Shown in pieces: positions 1 through 5,696 of a stretch of DNA of 5,696 nucleotides. Origin of the DNA: Hyphomicrobiales bacterium. Lineage in GTDB: Bacteria > Pseudomonadota > Alphaproteobacteria > Rhizobiales > Aestuariivirgaceae. How positions within the stretch are numbered: the stretch's first letter is position 1; the number at the start of each line of letters is the position of its first letter. Position numbers and translations under genes: made by a program. The notes under the pieces were generated by a model, which made no database searches, was not told where the DNA came from, and was given only the letters and a program-made list of their open reading frames with translations. The stretch is taken from positions 1-5,696 of the forward strand of contig PLXI01000165.1 in the NCBI GenBank assembly GCA_003151375.1. The letters run 5' to 3'.

Positions 1-336
1 GCGACGCGATACGGCGTTAATGTGTTCGTTCCCCGACTGGTGGGCGGGGATTATCCGTGGCACACCATGGTTATCAATGTGACGGGCTGCTTCATCATGG
101 GCGCACTCACCGAAATGATGGCGTTGCGGCTTAATGTTTCAAATGAAATGCGGTTGTTTCTCACCACTGGCATTTTGGGTGGCTATACGACGTTCTCAGC
201 CTTTGCGTTGGATTTTGCATTACTGGTTACCAAGCGCGATATGATTGGGGCTGCAGGTTACGTGCTGGCTTCGGTCGGGATCTCGCTTATTGCTTGCTTT
301 ATAGGCATTGCCTTGGTTAGGGCTTTGGCGGCATGA
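1..336 (+). CDS. crcB: CrcB/FluC fluoride channel, 5' end cut by window edge
   Basis: Small integral membrane protein of the CrcB/Fluc family. Family members form dual-topology dimers in the inner membrane and let fluoride leave the cell. The frame is open from base 1 with no stop, so the gene starts outside the window; the GTG at 22 is internal, because the codons before it read ATRYGVN, matching the family's N-terminal GxxxRY region. The visible part is 111 residues; with a usual length of about 125, some 15 residues are missing. Diagnostic features are PW at 19-20 of the visible part, the pore-lining Asn in VINVTG (N26), and GGYTTFSAF at 60-68, which carries the sodium-site Thr and the two pore phenylalanines (F65, F68). 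The C-terminal half is two further hydrophobic helices. The TGA stop overlaps the rluC ATG as ATGA. Any fluoride riboswitch would lie upstream, out of view. Identification is firm. Confidence 0.95.
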   Translation, partial: ATRYGVNVFVPRLVGGDYPWHTMVINVTGCFIMGALTEMMALRLNVSNEMRLFLTTGILGGYTTFSAFALDFALLVTKRDMIGAAGYVLASVGISLIACFIGIALVRALAA

Positions 337-1307
337 GCGAAGTGAAGCGCCACATTGTGGTGGCAGAAGAAGAAGGCATGCGCCTTGATCGTTGGTTCAA
401 GCAGCATTTTCCGCAAGTGACTTTCGCATATCTCAACAAGCTGACGCGCACGGGGCAAGTGCGCGTTGGGGCAGGGCGAATTAAGACCAGTACGCGGCTG
501 GTGAAGGGCCAAGAAATTAGATTGCCGCCTCTAGCATTCGATACCAGGCCAGCTGATGCACCAAAAGCCGAACAAAAACCGCTGAGCACCAAAGAGCGCG
601 AGTTGTTCCTAAGCATGATCCTGTATGAGGATCAGGATATTTATGTGCTGAACAAGCCACCGGGTTATGCCGTGCAAGGCGGCAGCAAAACGCATATTCA
701 CCTCGATGGGTTGTTGATGGGTTTGGGTGCAGAATTAAAAGAGCGGCCCTTGCTGGTGCACAGGCTAGATCGTGACACGTCAGGCGTTATTGTAGTGGCT
801 AAGCGGCGCAGCGTGGCTTCGGCATTAGGCAAACTTTTTGCCTCACGGCATGTGAAGAAAACCTATTGGGCTTTGGTGAAGGGTGTGCCTAACCCGGCTC
901 AGGGGCGCATTGATGTGGCACTGATTAAAGCCCGCAGCGAAGAGGGTGACCGCATGCGCGCATCCAAACCCGGTGAAGAGGAAGATGAGAAGGCGGCGGT
1001 TACGCAATATGCAACTTTGGACAAGGCAGAAGGTCTTGCTTGGGTGTCATTGAAGCCGCTTACTGGGCGTCAACATCAGCTTCGCGCGCATATGAATCAC
1101 ATCGGTACGGCCATTGTCGGCGATAATAAATACCATGGTGATGAAGGCCTGCCAGTGGGAATTGAGAACCGCTTGCATCTTCATGCGCGGCGCATTCAAT
1201 TTCCACATCCGCGTGAGGGCGAGGTTGATGTGACAGCCCCACTGCCGGAACACATGGTGCAAAGTTTTGAGAAGCTTGATTTTGATGCGGCGCGTTTTGA
1301 TGGCTGA
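333..1307 (+). CDS. rluC: 23S rRNA pseudouridine synthase, RluC/RluD family
   Basis: Cytoplasmic enzyme of 324 residues that isomerises specific uridines of 23S rRNA to pseudouridine. E. coli RluC acts on U955, U2504 and U2580 and is of similar size (319 residues). An S4 RNA-binding domain lies at about residues 15-62 (MRLDRWFKQHFPQVT onward). The catalytic domain starts near residue 100 with the YVLNKPPG motif at 104-111. The catalytic motif is HRLDRDTSG at 143-151, with D146 the expected nucleophile. The second family motif, LTGRQHQLRAHM, is at 243-254, and GDNKYHG follows at 263-269. A charged stretch around 202-220 is a family-variable loop. The ATG overlaps the crcB stop by 4 bases, with a weak TTAGGG ribosome-binding site about 10 bases before it, suggesting translational coupling. 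The RluC rather than RluD assignment rests on length, S4 domain and alphaproteobacterial context; exact target uridines cannot be read from sequence. Confidence 0.93.
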   Translation: MSEVKRHIVVAEEEGMRLDRWFKQHFPQVTFAYLNKLTRTGQVRVGAGRIKTSTRLVKGQEIRLPPLAFDTRPADAPKAEQKPLSTKERELFLSMILYEDQDIYVLNKPPGYAVQGGSKTHIHLDGLLMGLGAELKERPLLVHRLDRDTSGVIVVAKRRSVASALGKLFASRHVKKTYWALVKGVPNPAQGRIDVALIKARSEEGDRMRASKPGEEEDEKAAVTQYATLDKAEGLAWVSLKPLTGRQHQLRAHMNHIGTAIVGDNKYHGDEGLPVGIENRLHLHARRIQFPHPREGEVDVTAPLPEHMVQSFEKLDFDAARFDG

Positions 1308-2067
1308 GGAAACGCCCGACCAGCGCTTTGAACGTTTGAGCCAAGACCGGATTGATCGGCCGTTGCCCAAGCGCTTCTACAATGAAGTTTCTGTGGGGCC
1401 AGATTTTTCAATTTTGCTGGATGGCCGCAGAGTTAAAACCCCGATGAAGGCCAAGTTGCTTTTGCCAAGCGCCCAGCTGGCGCAGGCCGTTGCCGATGAA
1501 TGGCAAGCGCAGGTTAAAGTTATAAATCCGGCACTGATGCCGCTGACAAAGCTGGCCAATACGGCGATTGACCGGGTGGGTGCAGAGCGGGCACATATTG
1601 CAGGGGAAGTGGTAAGATTTGCCGGCAATGATTTGGTGTCTTACCGCGCTGATAGGCCTGCCGAATTGGTGGCTTTGCAAGCGCAACATTGGGACCAAGT
1701 TTTGGTGTGGACGCCACAGGCTTTGGGCGTGCAGTTTAAAATCGTTTATGGTGTAATCCACATCGCGCAGGAGCCAGATGCTTTGCAGGCTGTTGAGCGG
1801 TATGTGGCGGGGCTGGACAGTTTTGCTCTGGCCGGTGTTCACAATGTGATGTCGCTGACAGGTTCGGCTTTGCTGGCGCTGATGCTTCATGCCCGCTCTT
1901 TGAGTGGTGAGGAAGTTTGGGCTGCTGCCCATGTCGATGAGGATTTTCAGATTAAGCAATGGGGTGAGGATTTTGAGGCCGCGGCGCGGCGGGCTCACCG
2001 CAAAAGTGAGTTTGATGCCACAGTGCGGTTTCTAGAATCAATTGACGGACACTCGCCCACAACTTAG
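1300..2067 (+). CDS. ATP12-family F1-ATPase assembly chaperone
   Basis: 255-residue soluble protein of the ATP12 family. In mitochondria Atp12 binds the free F1 alpha subunit and prevents its aggregation before alpha/beta hexamer assembly; bacterial members are essentially alphaproteobacterial and presumed to act likewise. Conserved blocks occur in the family order: LPKRFYNEVSV at 22-32, LLDGRRVKTP at 39-48, ADEWQAQ at 65-71, INPALMPLTKLANTAID at 75-91, DLVSYRADRP at 111-120, a WDQVLVW block at 131-137, LTGSALLAL at 186-194, and the acidic signature HVDEDFQIKQWGEDFEA at 211-227. The ATG at 1300 is preferred because it overlaps the rluC stop by 8 bases, as in a coupled operon. An in-frame ATG at 1285 would add five residues and has a possible GAGAAG ribosome-binding site 10 bases upstream, so it remains an alternative. 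Full length, no disruption seen. The gene is third in the crcB-rluC run. Confidence 0.93.
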   Translation: MAEETPDQRFERLSQDRIDRPLPKRFYNEVSVGPDFSILLDGRRVKTPMKAKLLLPSAQLAQAVADEWQAQVKVINPALMPLTKLANTAIDRVGAERAHIAGEVVRFAGNDLVSYRADRPAELVALQAQHWDQVLVWTPQALGVQFKIVYGVIHIAQEPDALQAVERYVAGLDSFALAGVHNVMSLTGSALLALMLHARSLSGEEVWAAAHVDEDFQIKQWGEDFEAAARRAHRKSEFDATVRFLESIDGHSPTT

Positions 2068-2097
2068 GTTTGCCCAAAGATCGTAACGGGGCGGGGC

Positions 2098-2907
2098 ATG
2101 CAGAAGATTCCGGTGTTTAAAACTTTCGGCAATATGGTGGATTCGATCATCGAGAATCTGGGCGCAGCATTCTCAATGTCGTGGCCTTGGCTTTTGGTTT
2201 TGTTTCCAATTCGTGCAGCCGGAGATTTATTCCTGTTATGGAATGGCGTAAGTAAATTGAAGCCCACCCATGAAGATTTGACACAAGTTTACAGTGTGGG
2301 TTTAGTTACTGGGCTTTTGACGGCGATTATTTTTTCTTCCATTGCCGTTAATTGGCACCGTTTCATTTTGCGCAATGAAGTGGCCGAAGGTATGCAACGT
2401 TTGCGCCTTGATGGTTTGGTTTGGCGCTATTTCTTATTCGTAATCGTCATTGCTTTGATCATGTGTGCGATAATTTTTGGTGGAGTCTTTGGCGTAACAC
2501 TGGTGAGTGCCATTTTGTATTATGCTTCGAATGCTTTGGGCATATTGATTGGTGTGTTTGTTGGCTTGCCACTAGCCTTTTTGCTTTTTGGGATGTGGGC
2601 GCGGTGGAGCGTAAAGCTTGTTGCCATCGCCATGGGCAACATTGATTACACGCTATCGGATGCTTGGCGCGACACAAAAGGCAACACTTGGCGTTTAACG
2701 GGCTTGGAATTTCTGTTTGGTTGTGTACTTTTATTGATCGGAACGGTGAATGCTGGAACTGAATTTATTGCCGCATTTGCCAATTCTTCACTGGTGGCTG
2801 CACTGGCAGCTGGCGTAACTGTTCTGGTCGGTTGGTTCTCAACCTTAATGGGCATCACCATGTTGACGAGCATTTATGCTTTCTTCGTTGAGAAGAAACA
2901 GTTCTAA
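2098..2907 (+). CDS. Polytopic inner-membrane protein, function unknown
   Basis: 269-residue protein with about six hydrophobic segments, roughly at residues 24-45, 66-86, 110-135, 146-168, 202-218 and 232-262. It lacks a cleavable signal peptide, starting with a short amphipathic stretch (MQKIPVFKTFGNMVDSIIENLG). Two polar landmarks stand out: VNWHRFILRNE at 84-94 after the second segment, and ARWSVKLVAIAMG at 168-180 followed by LSDAWRDTKGNTWRLTG at 186-202. This 'WHR...E, then R-S-hydrophobic, then AW-x-x-T-x-G' layout reminds me of uncharacterised alphaproteobacterial membrane proteins, loosely similar to glycerophosphodiesterase-associated membrane domains; that resemblance is from memory and unverified. 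No catalytic motif is visible. The start is the ATG 30 bases after the chaperone stop, preceded by a G-rich stretch (GGGGCGGGG) rather than a clear AGGAGG. It is probably the last gene of the crcB-rluC transcript. Its stop overlaps the rimO stop on the other strand. Existence as a gene is firm; function is not known. Confidence 0.85.
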   Translation: MQKIPVFKTFGNMVDSIIENLGAAFSMSWPWLLVLFPIRAAGDLFLLWNGVSKLKPTHEDLTQVYSVGLVTGLLTAIIFSSIAVNWHRFILRNEVAEGMQRLRLDGLVWRYFLFVIVIALIMCAIIFGGVFGVTLVSAILYYASNALGILIGVFVGLPLAFLLFGMWARWSVKLVAIAMGNIDYTLSDAWRDTKGNTWRLTGLEFLFGCVLLLIGTVNAGTEFIAAFANSSLVAALAAGVTVLVGWFSTLMGITMLTSIYAFFVEKKQF

Positions 2908-4229
2908 ACCAATTCGCCCACCAGATCATATTCCTCTGCTTCAATGATCTTAACACGGACGATTTCGCCTGGCTTAAGATCCGTAGCACCGGGGATGAAG
3001 ACGTTGCCATCAATTTCCGGCGCGTCCCATTTGCTGCGGGCCACCGCCTCGTCATTCTCAGTGTCAATCGTATCAATCAAAACATCAATGGTTTTGCCAA
3101 CGCGACTGGCAAGAATATCCTCTGAGATCACCTGTTGCGTTTGCATAAAGCGCGCATAGCGCTCAACTTTCACATCATCCGGCACCTGGGGCAACCCAAG
3201 ATCATTTGACCGCGCGCCGGACACAGGCTCATATTTAAAACAGCCCACGCGTTCCAACCGCGCTTCTTTCATCCATTGCAGCAGATATTCAAAATCTTCA
3301 TCGGTCTCGCCGGGGAAGCCCACAATGAAGGTGGAACGCACTGCGATGTCGGGGCAAATGCCACGCCATTTGGCCAAACGTTCCAATACCTTTTCCTGGT
3401 TGGCAGGCCGGCGCATATTTTTCAGCACTGTTGGTGAAGCATGTTGAAACGGAATGTCGAGATAGGGCAAAATTTTGCCCTCGGCCATCAGTGGGATCAC
3501 ATCGTCCACATGCGGATAGGGATATACATAATGCAGGCGTGTCCATGCGCCAAGATCACCCAATTCTTTGCACAGATCATAGAATTTGGCGCGAACTTCG
3601 CGGCCCTTAAAGGGGCTGGTGGCGTATTTGATGTCAACGCCGTAAGCAGAAGTGTCTTGTGAGATGACGAGAAGTTCTTTCACGCCAGCCTTCACCAAAC
3701 GCTCTGCCTCGTAAAGCACAGCCGCCATGGGCCGTGAAACCAGATCGCCACGGATCGAAGGTATGATGCAAAAAGTGCAACGATTGTTGCATCCTTCGGA
3801 AATTTTCAAATATGAATAATGGCGCGGCGTTAGGTGCAAGCCTTGTGGCGGCACAAGATCAAATTTCGGATCATGCAATGGGGGCAGAGCGGCGTGAACC
3901 GCCTGCACAACTTGCTCATATTGATGCGGGCCGGTGACAGCCAAAACCCCGGGATGCGCCGATGTGATGACATCTTTCTCCACACCATAACAACCCGTGA
4001 CAATCACCCGCCCATTTTCCTGCATCGCCTCACCGATGGCCGCAAGGCTTTCGGCCTTGGCACTATCGAGAAAACCGCAAGTGTTAACGATCACCACATC
4101 GGCATCATCATAGCCGGGGGCAATCTTATAACCCTCAGCGCGCAGCTGGGTGAGAATGCGTTCGCTATCGACTAAATTCTTCGGGCAGCCCAGCTGGACG
4201 AGGCCGACCTTTGGCACATGTTTGTTCAT
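2904..4229 (-). CDS. rimO: Ribosomal protein S12 methylthiotransferase RimO
   Basis: 441-residue radical-SAM enzyme that adds a methylthio group to the beta carbon of the conserved aspartate of ribosomal protein S12 (Asp88 in E. coli numbering). The N-terminal methylthiotransferase domain (about 1-120) has the three cysteines expected to hold the auxiliary 4Fe-4S cluster: C15 (LGCPKN), C51 (NTCGF) and C80 (TGCYG). The radical-SAM core (about 135-365) has the CxxxCxxC triad C147, C151, C154 in SEGCNNRCTFCIIPSIRGD, a motif specific enough to separate RimO from the tRNA enzyme MiaB. YLDIPFQHAS at 256-265 and FIVGFPGETDEDF at 301-313 are also family hallmarks. A TRAM RNA-binding domain closes the protein (about 375-441). 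The chosen ATG gives the usual RimO start, with AAAGG 8 bases upstream; the frame stays open 24 codons further but those residues do not look conserved. It is convergent with the 2098 gene and divergent from the 4371 gene. Confidence 0.97.
   Translation of the reverse strand: MNKHVPKVGLVQLGCPKNLVDSERILTQLRAEGYKIAPGYDDADVVIVNTCGFLDSAKAESLAAIGEAMQENGRVIVTGCYGVEKDVITSAHPGVLAVTGPHQYEQVVQAVHAALPPLHDPKFDLVPPQGLHLTPRHYSYLKISEGCNNRCTFCIIPSIRGDLVSRPMAAVLYEAERLVKAGVKELLVISQDTSAYGVDIKYATSPFKGREVRAKFYDLCKELGDLGAWTRLHYVYPYPHVDDVIPLMAEGKILPYLDIPFQHASPTVLKNMRRPANQEKVLERLAKWRGICPDIAVRSTFIVGFPGETDEDFEYLLQWMKEARLERVGCFKYEPVSGARSNDLGLPQVPDDVKVERYARFMQTQQVISEDILASRVGKTIDVLIDTIDTENDEAVARSKWDAPEIDGNVFIPGATDLKPGEIVRVKIIEAEEYDLVGELV
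3464..3481. repeat. 18-base perfect palindrome inside rimO
   Basis: AGGGCAAAATTTTGCCCT is its own reverse complement, centred between 3472 and 3473. It lies within the rimO codons for Glu-Gly-Lys-Ile-Leu-Pro-Tyr (residues 250-256), just before the conserved YLDIPFQHAS motif. The flanking bases do not extend it. As an intragenic site it may simply reflect codon choice, but perfect palindromes of this length are uncommon by chance. Confidence 0.85.
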
Positions 4230-4239
4230 GGGCGGGGCC

Positions 4240-4257
4240 TTTAGCTGGTTTAGCTGG
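4240..4257. repeat. Perfect tandem 9-base repeat in rimO leader
   Basis: TTTAGCTGG occurs twice back to back. Read in the direction of rimO it is CCAGCTAAA twice, ending 11 bases before the rimO ATG. The downstream copy runs directly into GG, forming the AAAGG that is the best candidate ribosome-binding site. It could be a chance duplication; no function is shown. Confidence 0.8.
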
Positions 4258-4358
4258 CATGAGCAAATGGTGGTGGATAATGGTTTGCTACGAGGCAGCA
4301 CAGCTTTTCTTTACTTTGATTGTTGCACAAACTGCGGCATCTAAATGGCTTAGGTTTT

Positions 4359-4364
4359 AGGGGA
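4359..4364 (+). promoter_or_regulatory. Ribosome-binding site for the exported-protein gene
   Basis: AGGGGA stands 6 bases before the ATG at 4371. It supports that ATG, rather than the upstream in-frame TTG codons, as the start. The ATG choice also places a signal peptide exactly at the N-terminus. Confidence 0.65.
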
Positions 4365-4370
4365 CCCAAT

Positions 4371-5588
4371 ATGAAGTTGTTTCTGGGAATCGCACTGCTC
4401 TCCACCTTGATCACCACAACTTTAGTGGCCGAAGACTTAAGGCAACCGCGCTGGCGAAATTGGTTGGCTTTGGCCTCGTCTAATGACAAGAACGTTGCCA
4501 TTGGCATTGCGCGCCATGTGAGTTGGGAAGAGGGCTCTGCGCGCGTGGTGCAAGCGGGGAATGGCTATTATGCCGTGGTGACTGGACCCTATGCTGCCAC
4601 AGACATTGCCCAATTTAAACGAAGCGCCGAGGCCAAGAAGTTTTCGGTTCTGCCCAATGATGCCTTGCTGAGTGATGGTACGCGTTATGTTGAAACTGTG
4701 TGGCGGGAAGCAGATGTGCACAGCGTTGGGTTCCAGAATTATTCAATATCTAAGTCAGCTGAGTTTTCATCAGGAGAATTCCAAGTGAAGATTTCGGGTG
4801 AAAAACTGGCCGCGGAGAATGCCTACACCAAGATTGAGGGCCACGATGCCCAAGGTAGTTTTCATTTTGACATCGGCAAAGATGTACCCCTGGCCGAACA
4901 AGACAGTGCCGAAGCTATGAGTAATGAGGATTATTACCGCGCCGCCGTGGTGAGATTGATCCCAGTCGTTAAGGCACCTCAGCTCATTGTCACACAATTT
5001 ACGGGTGGTGCTCATTGTTGCACCGTGACCTATGTAATCGGCCGCGAACAAAATGCCGAAGCTTGGAGTATGATCAAACTCAACCCCCGCGACGGGGAGG
5101 GGTTTAGTTATGATGATGTGGACGGCGATGGTGCCAAAGAGTTTGTGGGTGTTGATAATGCCTTCCTCTATACCTTTGATTGTTATGCGTGCTCATATGC
5201 TCCAGTCCAAATTTATAAATGGCGTGACGGAAAGATTGCTGATGTTTCGCTTGAGTTAGGCTCACGCGCGCGCTTGGTGCAGGATCTGGCGGGGATGGAA
5301 TGGGATGCCAAGTTACAGCCTGATCTTTTGAAATCGAACGGCTATCTTGCCGGTTGGGTTGCCAGCAAAATCAGGCTGGGGCAGGGTGACGAGGCATGGC
5401 GCGTGTTCATGCAAAACTATGACAAGGAAAACACGTTCGGTCCACAAATTTGCATGACTGGCCAGAAGGTTGATGATTGCCCGGATGGCAAACTTCAGCC
5501 TGTGCCACTTCCAAAAGCTTTGGCACAGTTCCTTAGAGACAATGGTTATACGCCGCTGCCCAAGGAGGCTGAGAAGGAATTGAATTGA
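4371..5588 (+). CDS. Exported protein with SPOR-like N-terminal part and Asp-loop C-terminal part, function unknown
   Basis: 405-residue protein with a signal peptide: a single Lys, a hydrophobic core (LFLGIALLSTLITTTL) and likely cleavage after LVA at residue 20, so the mature protein should be periplasmic or secreted. Residues about 40-112 look SPOR-like: ARVVQAGNGYYAVVTGPYA at 57-75, then LPNDALLSDGTRYVETVW at 94-111, a pattern I associate with alphaproteobacterial cell-envelope proteins. A linker and a beta-rich region follow. The C-terminal part holds LIVTQFTGGAHCC at 205-217 and DVDGDGAKEFVGVDNAF at 249-265, whose DxDGDG resembles the calcium loop of EF-hand or FG-GAP/VCBS repeats. It also has a CxxC at 271-274 (DCYACSYAP) and two more cysteines at 361 and 370. 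Six cysteines in an exported protein suggest disulphides. No protease, hydrolase or glycosidase motif is visible. The gene is probably monocistronic. Its stop abuts the stop of the next, opposite gene. The domain reading is inference; the coding call is firm. Confidence 0.85.
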   Translation: MKLFLGIALLSTLITTTLVAEDLRQPRWRNWLALASSNDKNVAIGIARHVSWEEGSARVVQAGNGYYAVVTGPYAATDIAQFKRSAEAKKFSVLPNDALLSDGTRYVETVWREADVHSVGFQNYSISKSAEFSSGEFQVKISGEKLAAENAYTKIEGHDAQGSFHFDIGKDVPLAEQDSAEAMSNEDYYRAAVVRLIPVVKAPQLIVTQFTGGAHCCTVTYVIGREQNAEAWSMIKLNPRDGEGFSYDDVDGDGAKEFVGVDNAFLYTFDCYACSYAPVQIYKWRDGKIADVSLELGSRARLVQDLAGMEWDAKLQPDLLKSNGYLAGWVASKIRLGQGDEAWRVFMQNYDKENTFGPQICMTGQKVDDCPDGKLQPVPLPKALAQFLRDNGYTPLPKEAEKELN

Positions 5589-5696
5589 TCAGTTTGGTTC
5601 CAGCGGCCCAAAAATCAGCTGAAAATGTTTGATCAAACCCGTATCGACTTCGGCCATTGTTGCGCCCACGCCCAGTGCCGCAAGGCTGGTCACGCC
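5589..5696 (-). CDS. C-terminal end of an unidentified gene, cut by window edge
   Basis: On the minus strand the last 35 codons of a reading frame enter from the right edge and end in TGA (read as TCA at 5589-5591). The peptide runs GVTSLAALGVGATMAEVDTG and then LIKHFQLIFGPLEPN. It has protein-like composition: an Ala/Gly-rich helix-like stretch followed by an amphipathic segment and a Pro-containing tail. I do not recognise the family. The placement, tail to tail with the 4371 gene and with stop codons touching, matches the compact junction seen at 2904-2907 and supports it as a real gene. A second minus-strand frame is also open over this short stretch, so the call is moderate. Confidence 0.6.
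   Translation of the reverse strand, partial: GVTSLAALGVGATMAEVDTGLIKHFQLIFGPLEPN

Larger units (their letters stand above)
4230..4370. promoter_or_regulatory. Divergent intergenic region between rimO and the exported-protein gene
   Basis: These 141 bases are the only sizeable non-coding stretch in the window and must hold the plus-strand promoter for the 4371 gene and probably the promoter for rimO. The only plus-strand candidate I see is TTGATT at 4316-4321 and TCTAAA at 4340-4345, each 4 of 6 matches to the sigma-70 consensus with an 18-base spacer. This is weak evidence. No operator-like long inverted repeat or riboswitch fold is evident. A tandem 9-base repeat lies at the rimO end. Confidence 0.45.

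Noticed and set aside
1267..1299. Longer start for the ATP12 chaperone from TTG at 1267
   Set aside because: It would add 11 residues lying wholly inside rluC with no conserved character. The ATG at 1300, or possibly 1285, fits operon overlap better.
1408..1998. Minus-strand 196-codon open frame opposite the ATP12 gene
   Set aside because: The plus strand encodes a full, well-conserved ATP12 protein here; the antisense translation has low-complexity, Gln/His-rich composition typical of a shadow frame.
3834..4175. Plus-strand 113-codon open frame opposite rimO
   Set aside because: It lies entirely antisense to the conserved rimO N-terminal domain and its translation has no recognisable protein character.
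4165..4260. Short minus-strand frame starting MPAKPAKGPA, overlapping the rimO start out of frame
   Set aside because: It has 31 codons, no clear ribosome-binding site, and its composition comes from the tandem repeat; most of it is a shadow of rimO.
4230..4301. Extended rimO N-terminus (24 extra codons from an alternative start)
   Set aside because: The extra residues are not RimO-like, while MNKHVPKVGLVQLGCPKN is the typical start of the family.
4322..4333. Possible short operator (GTTGCACAAAC) in the divergent region
   Set aside because: Only three bases pair on each side, so it is too weak to support a binding site.
5085..5097. GC-rich hairpin CCCCG-CGA-CGGGG
   Set aside because: The stem is only five base pairs, has no following T-run, and lies in the middle of the 4371 coding sequence, so it is not a credible terminator.

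Overview
The window looks like ordinary chromosome of an alphaproteobacterium, probably from the Rhizobiales/Hyphomicrobiales side. The strongest pointer is an F1-ATPase assembly chaperone of the ATP12 family (otherwise mainly mitochondrial) placed directly behind an rluC-type pseudouridine synthase and a crcB/fluC fluoride channel, an order familiar in alphaproteobacteria. Base composition is moderate (roughly half G+C by eye) and even across the genes. I see no tRNA, rRNA, insertion sequence, CRISPR array or other sign of horizontal transfer.

Layout. Positions 1-2907 carry four plus-strand genes in a tight run: the 3' part of crcB (cut by the window edge), rluC (4-base ATGA overlap with crcB), the ATP12 chaperone (8-base overlap with rluC), and after 30 bases a polytopic membrane protein of unknown function. 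This run meets rimO (minus strand, 2904-4229) tail to tail, with the two stop codons overlapping by 4 bases. A 141-base divergent intergenic region (4230-4370) separates rimO from a plus-strand gene for an exported two-part protein (4371-5588): a SPOR-like N-terminal segment, then a cysteine-rich C-terminal part with an Asp-rich calcium-loop-like motif. Its stop codon directly abuts the stop of another minus-strand gene, of which only the last 35 codons are in the window (5589-5696).

How the genes relate. rluC (23S rRNA pseudouridylation) and rimO (methylthiolation of ribosomal protein S12) both modify the ribosome but lie in opposite transcription units. crcB (fluoride export) and the ATP12 chaperone (ATP synthase assembly) are housekeeping genes tied to rluC by overlapping reading frames, which implies co-transcription and probably translational coupling. 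The membrane protein probably shares that transcript. The two poorly characterised genes, the membrane protein at 2098 and the exported protein at 4371, are the main unknowns.

I find no convincing new biological system here. The most interesting points are the exported SPOR-like/Asp-loop protein, stop-codon contact at both convergent junctions, an 18-base perfect palindrome inside rimO, a tandem 9-base repeat in the rimO leader, and the apparent absence of a HAD-hydrolase gene that I recall often lying between rluC and the ATP12 gene.
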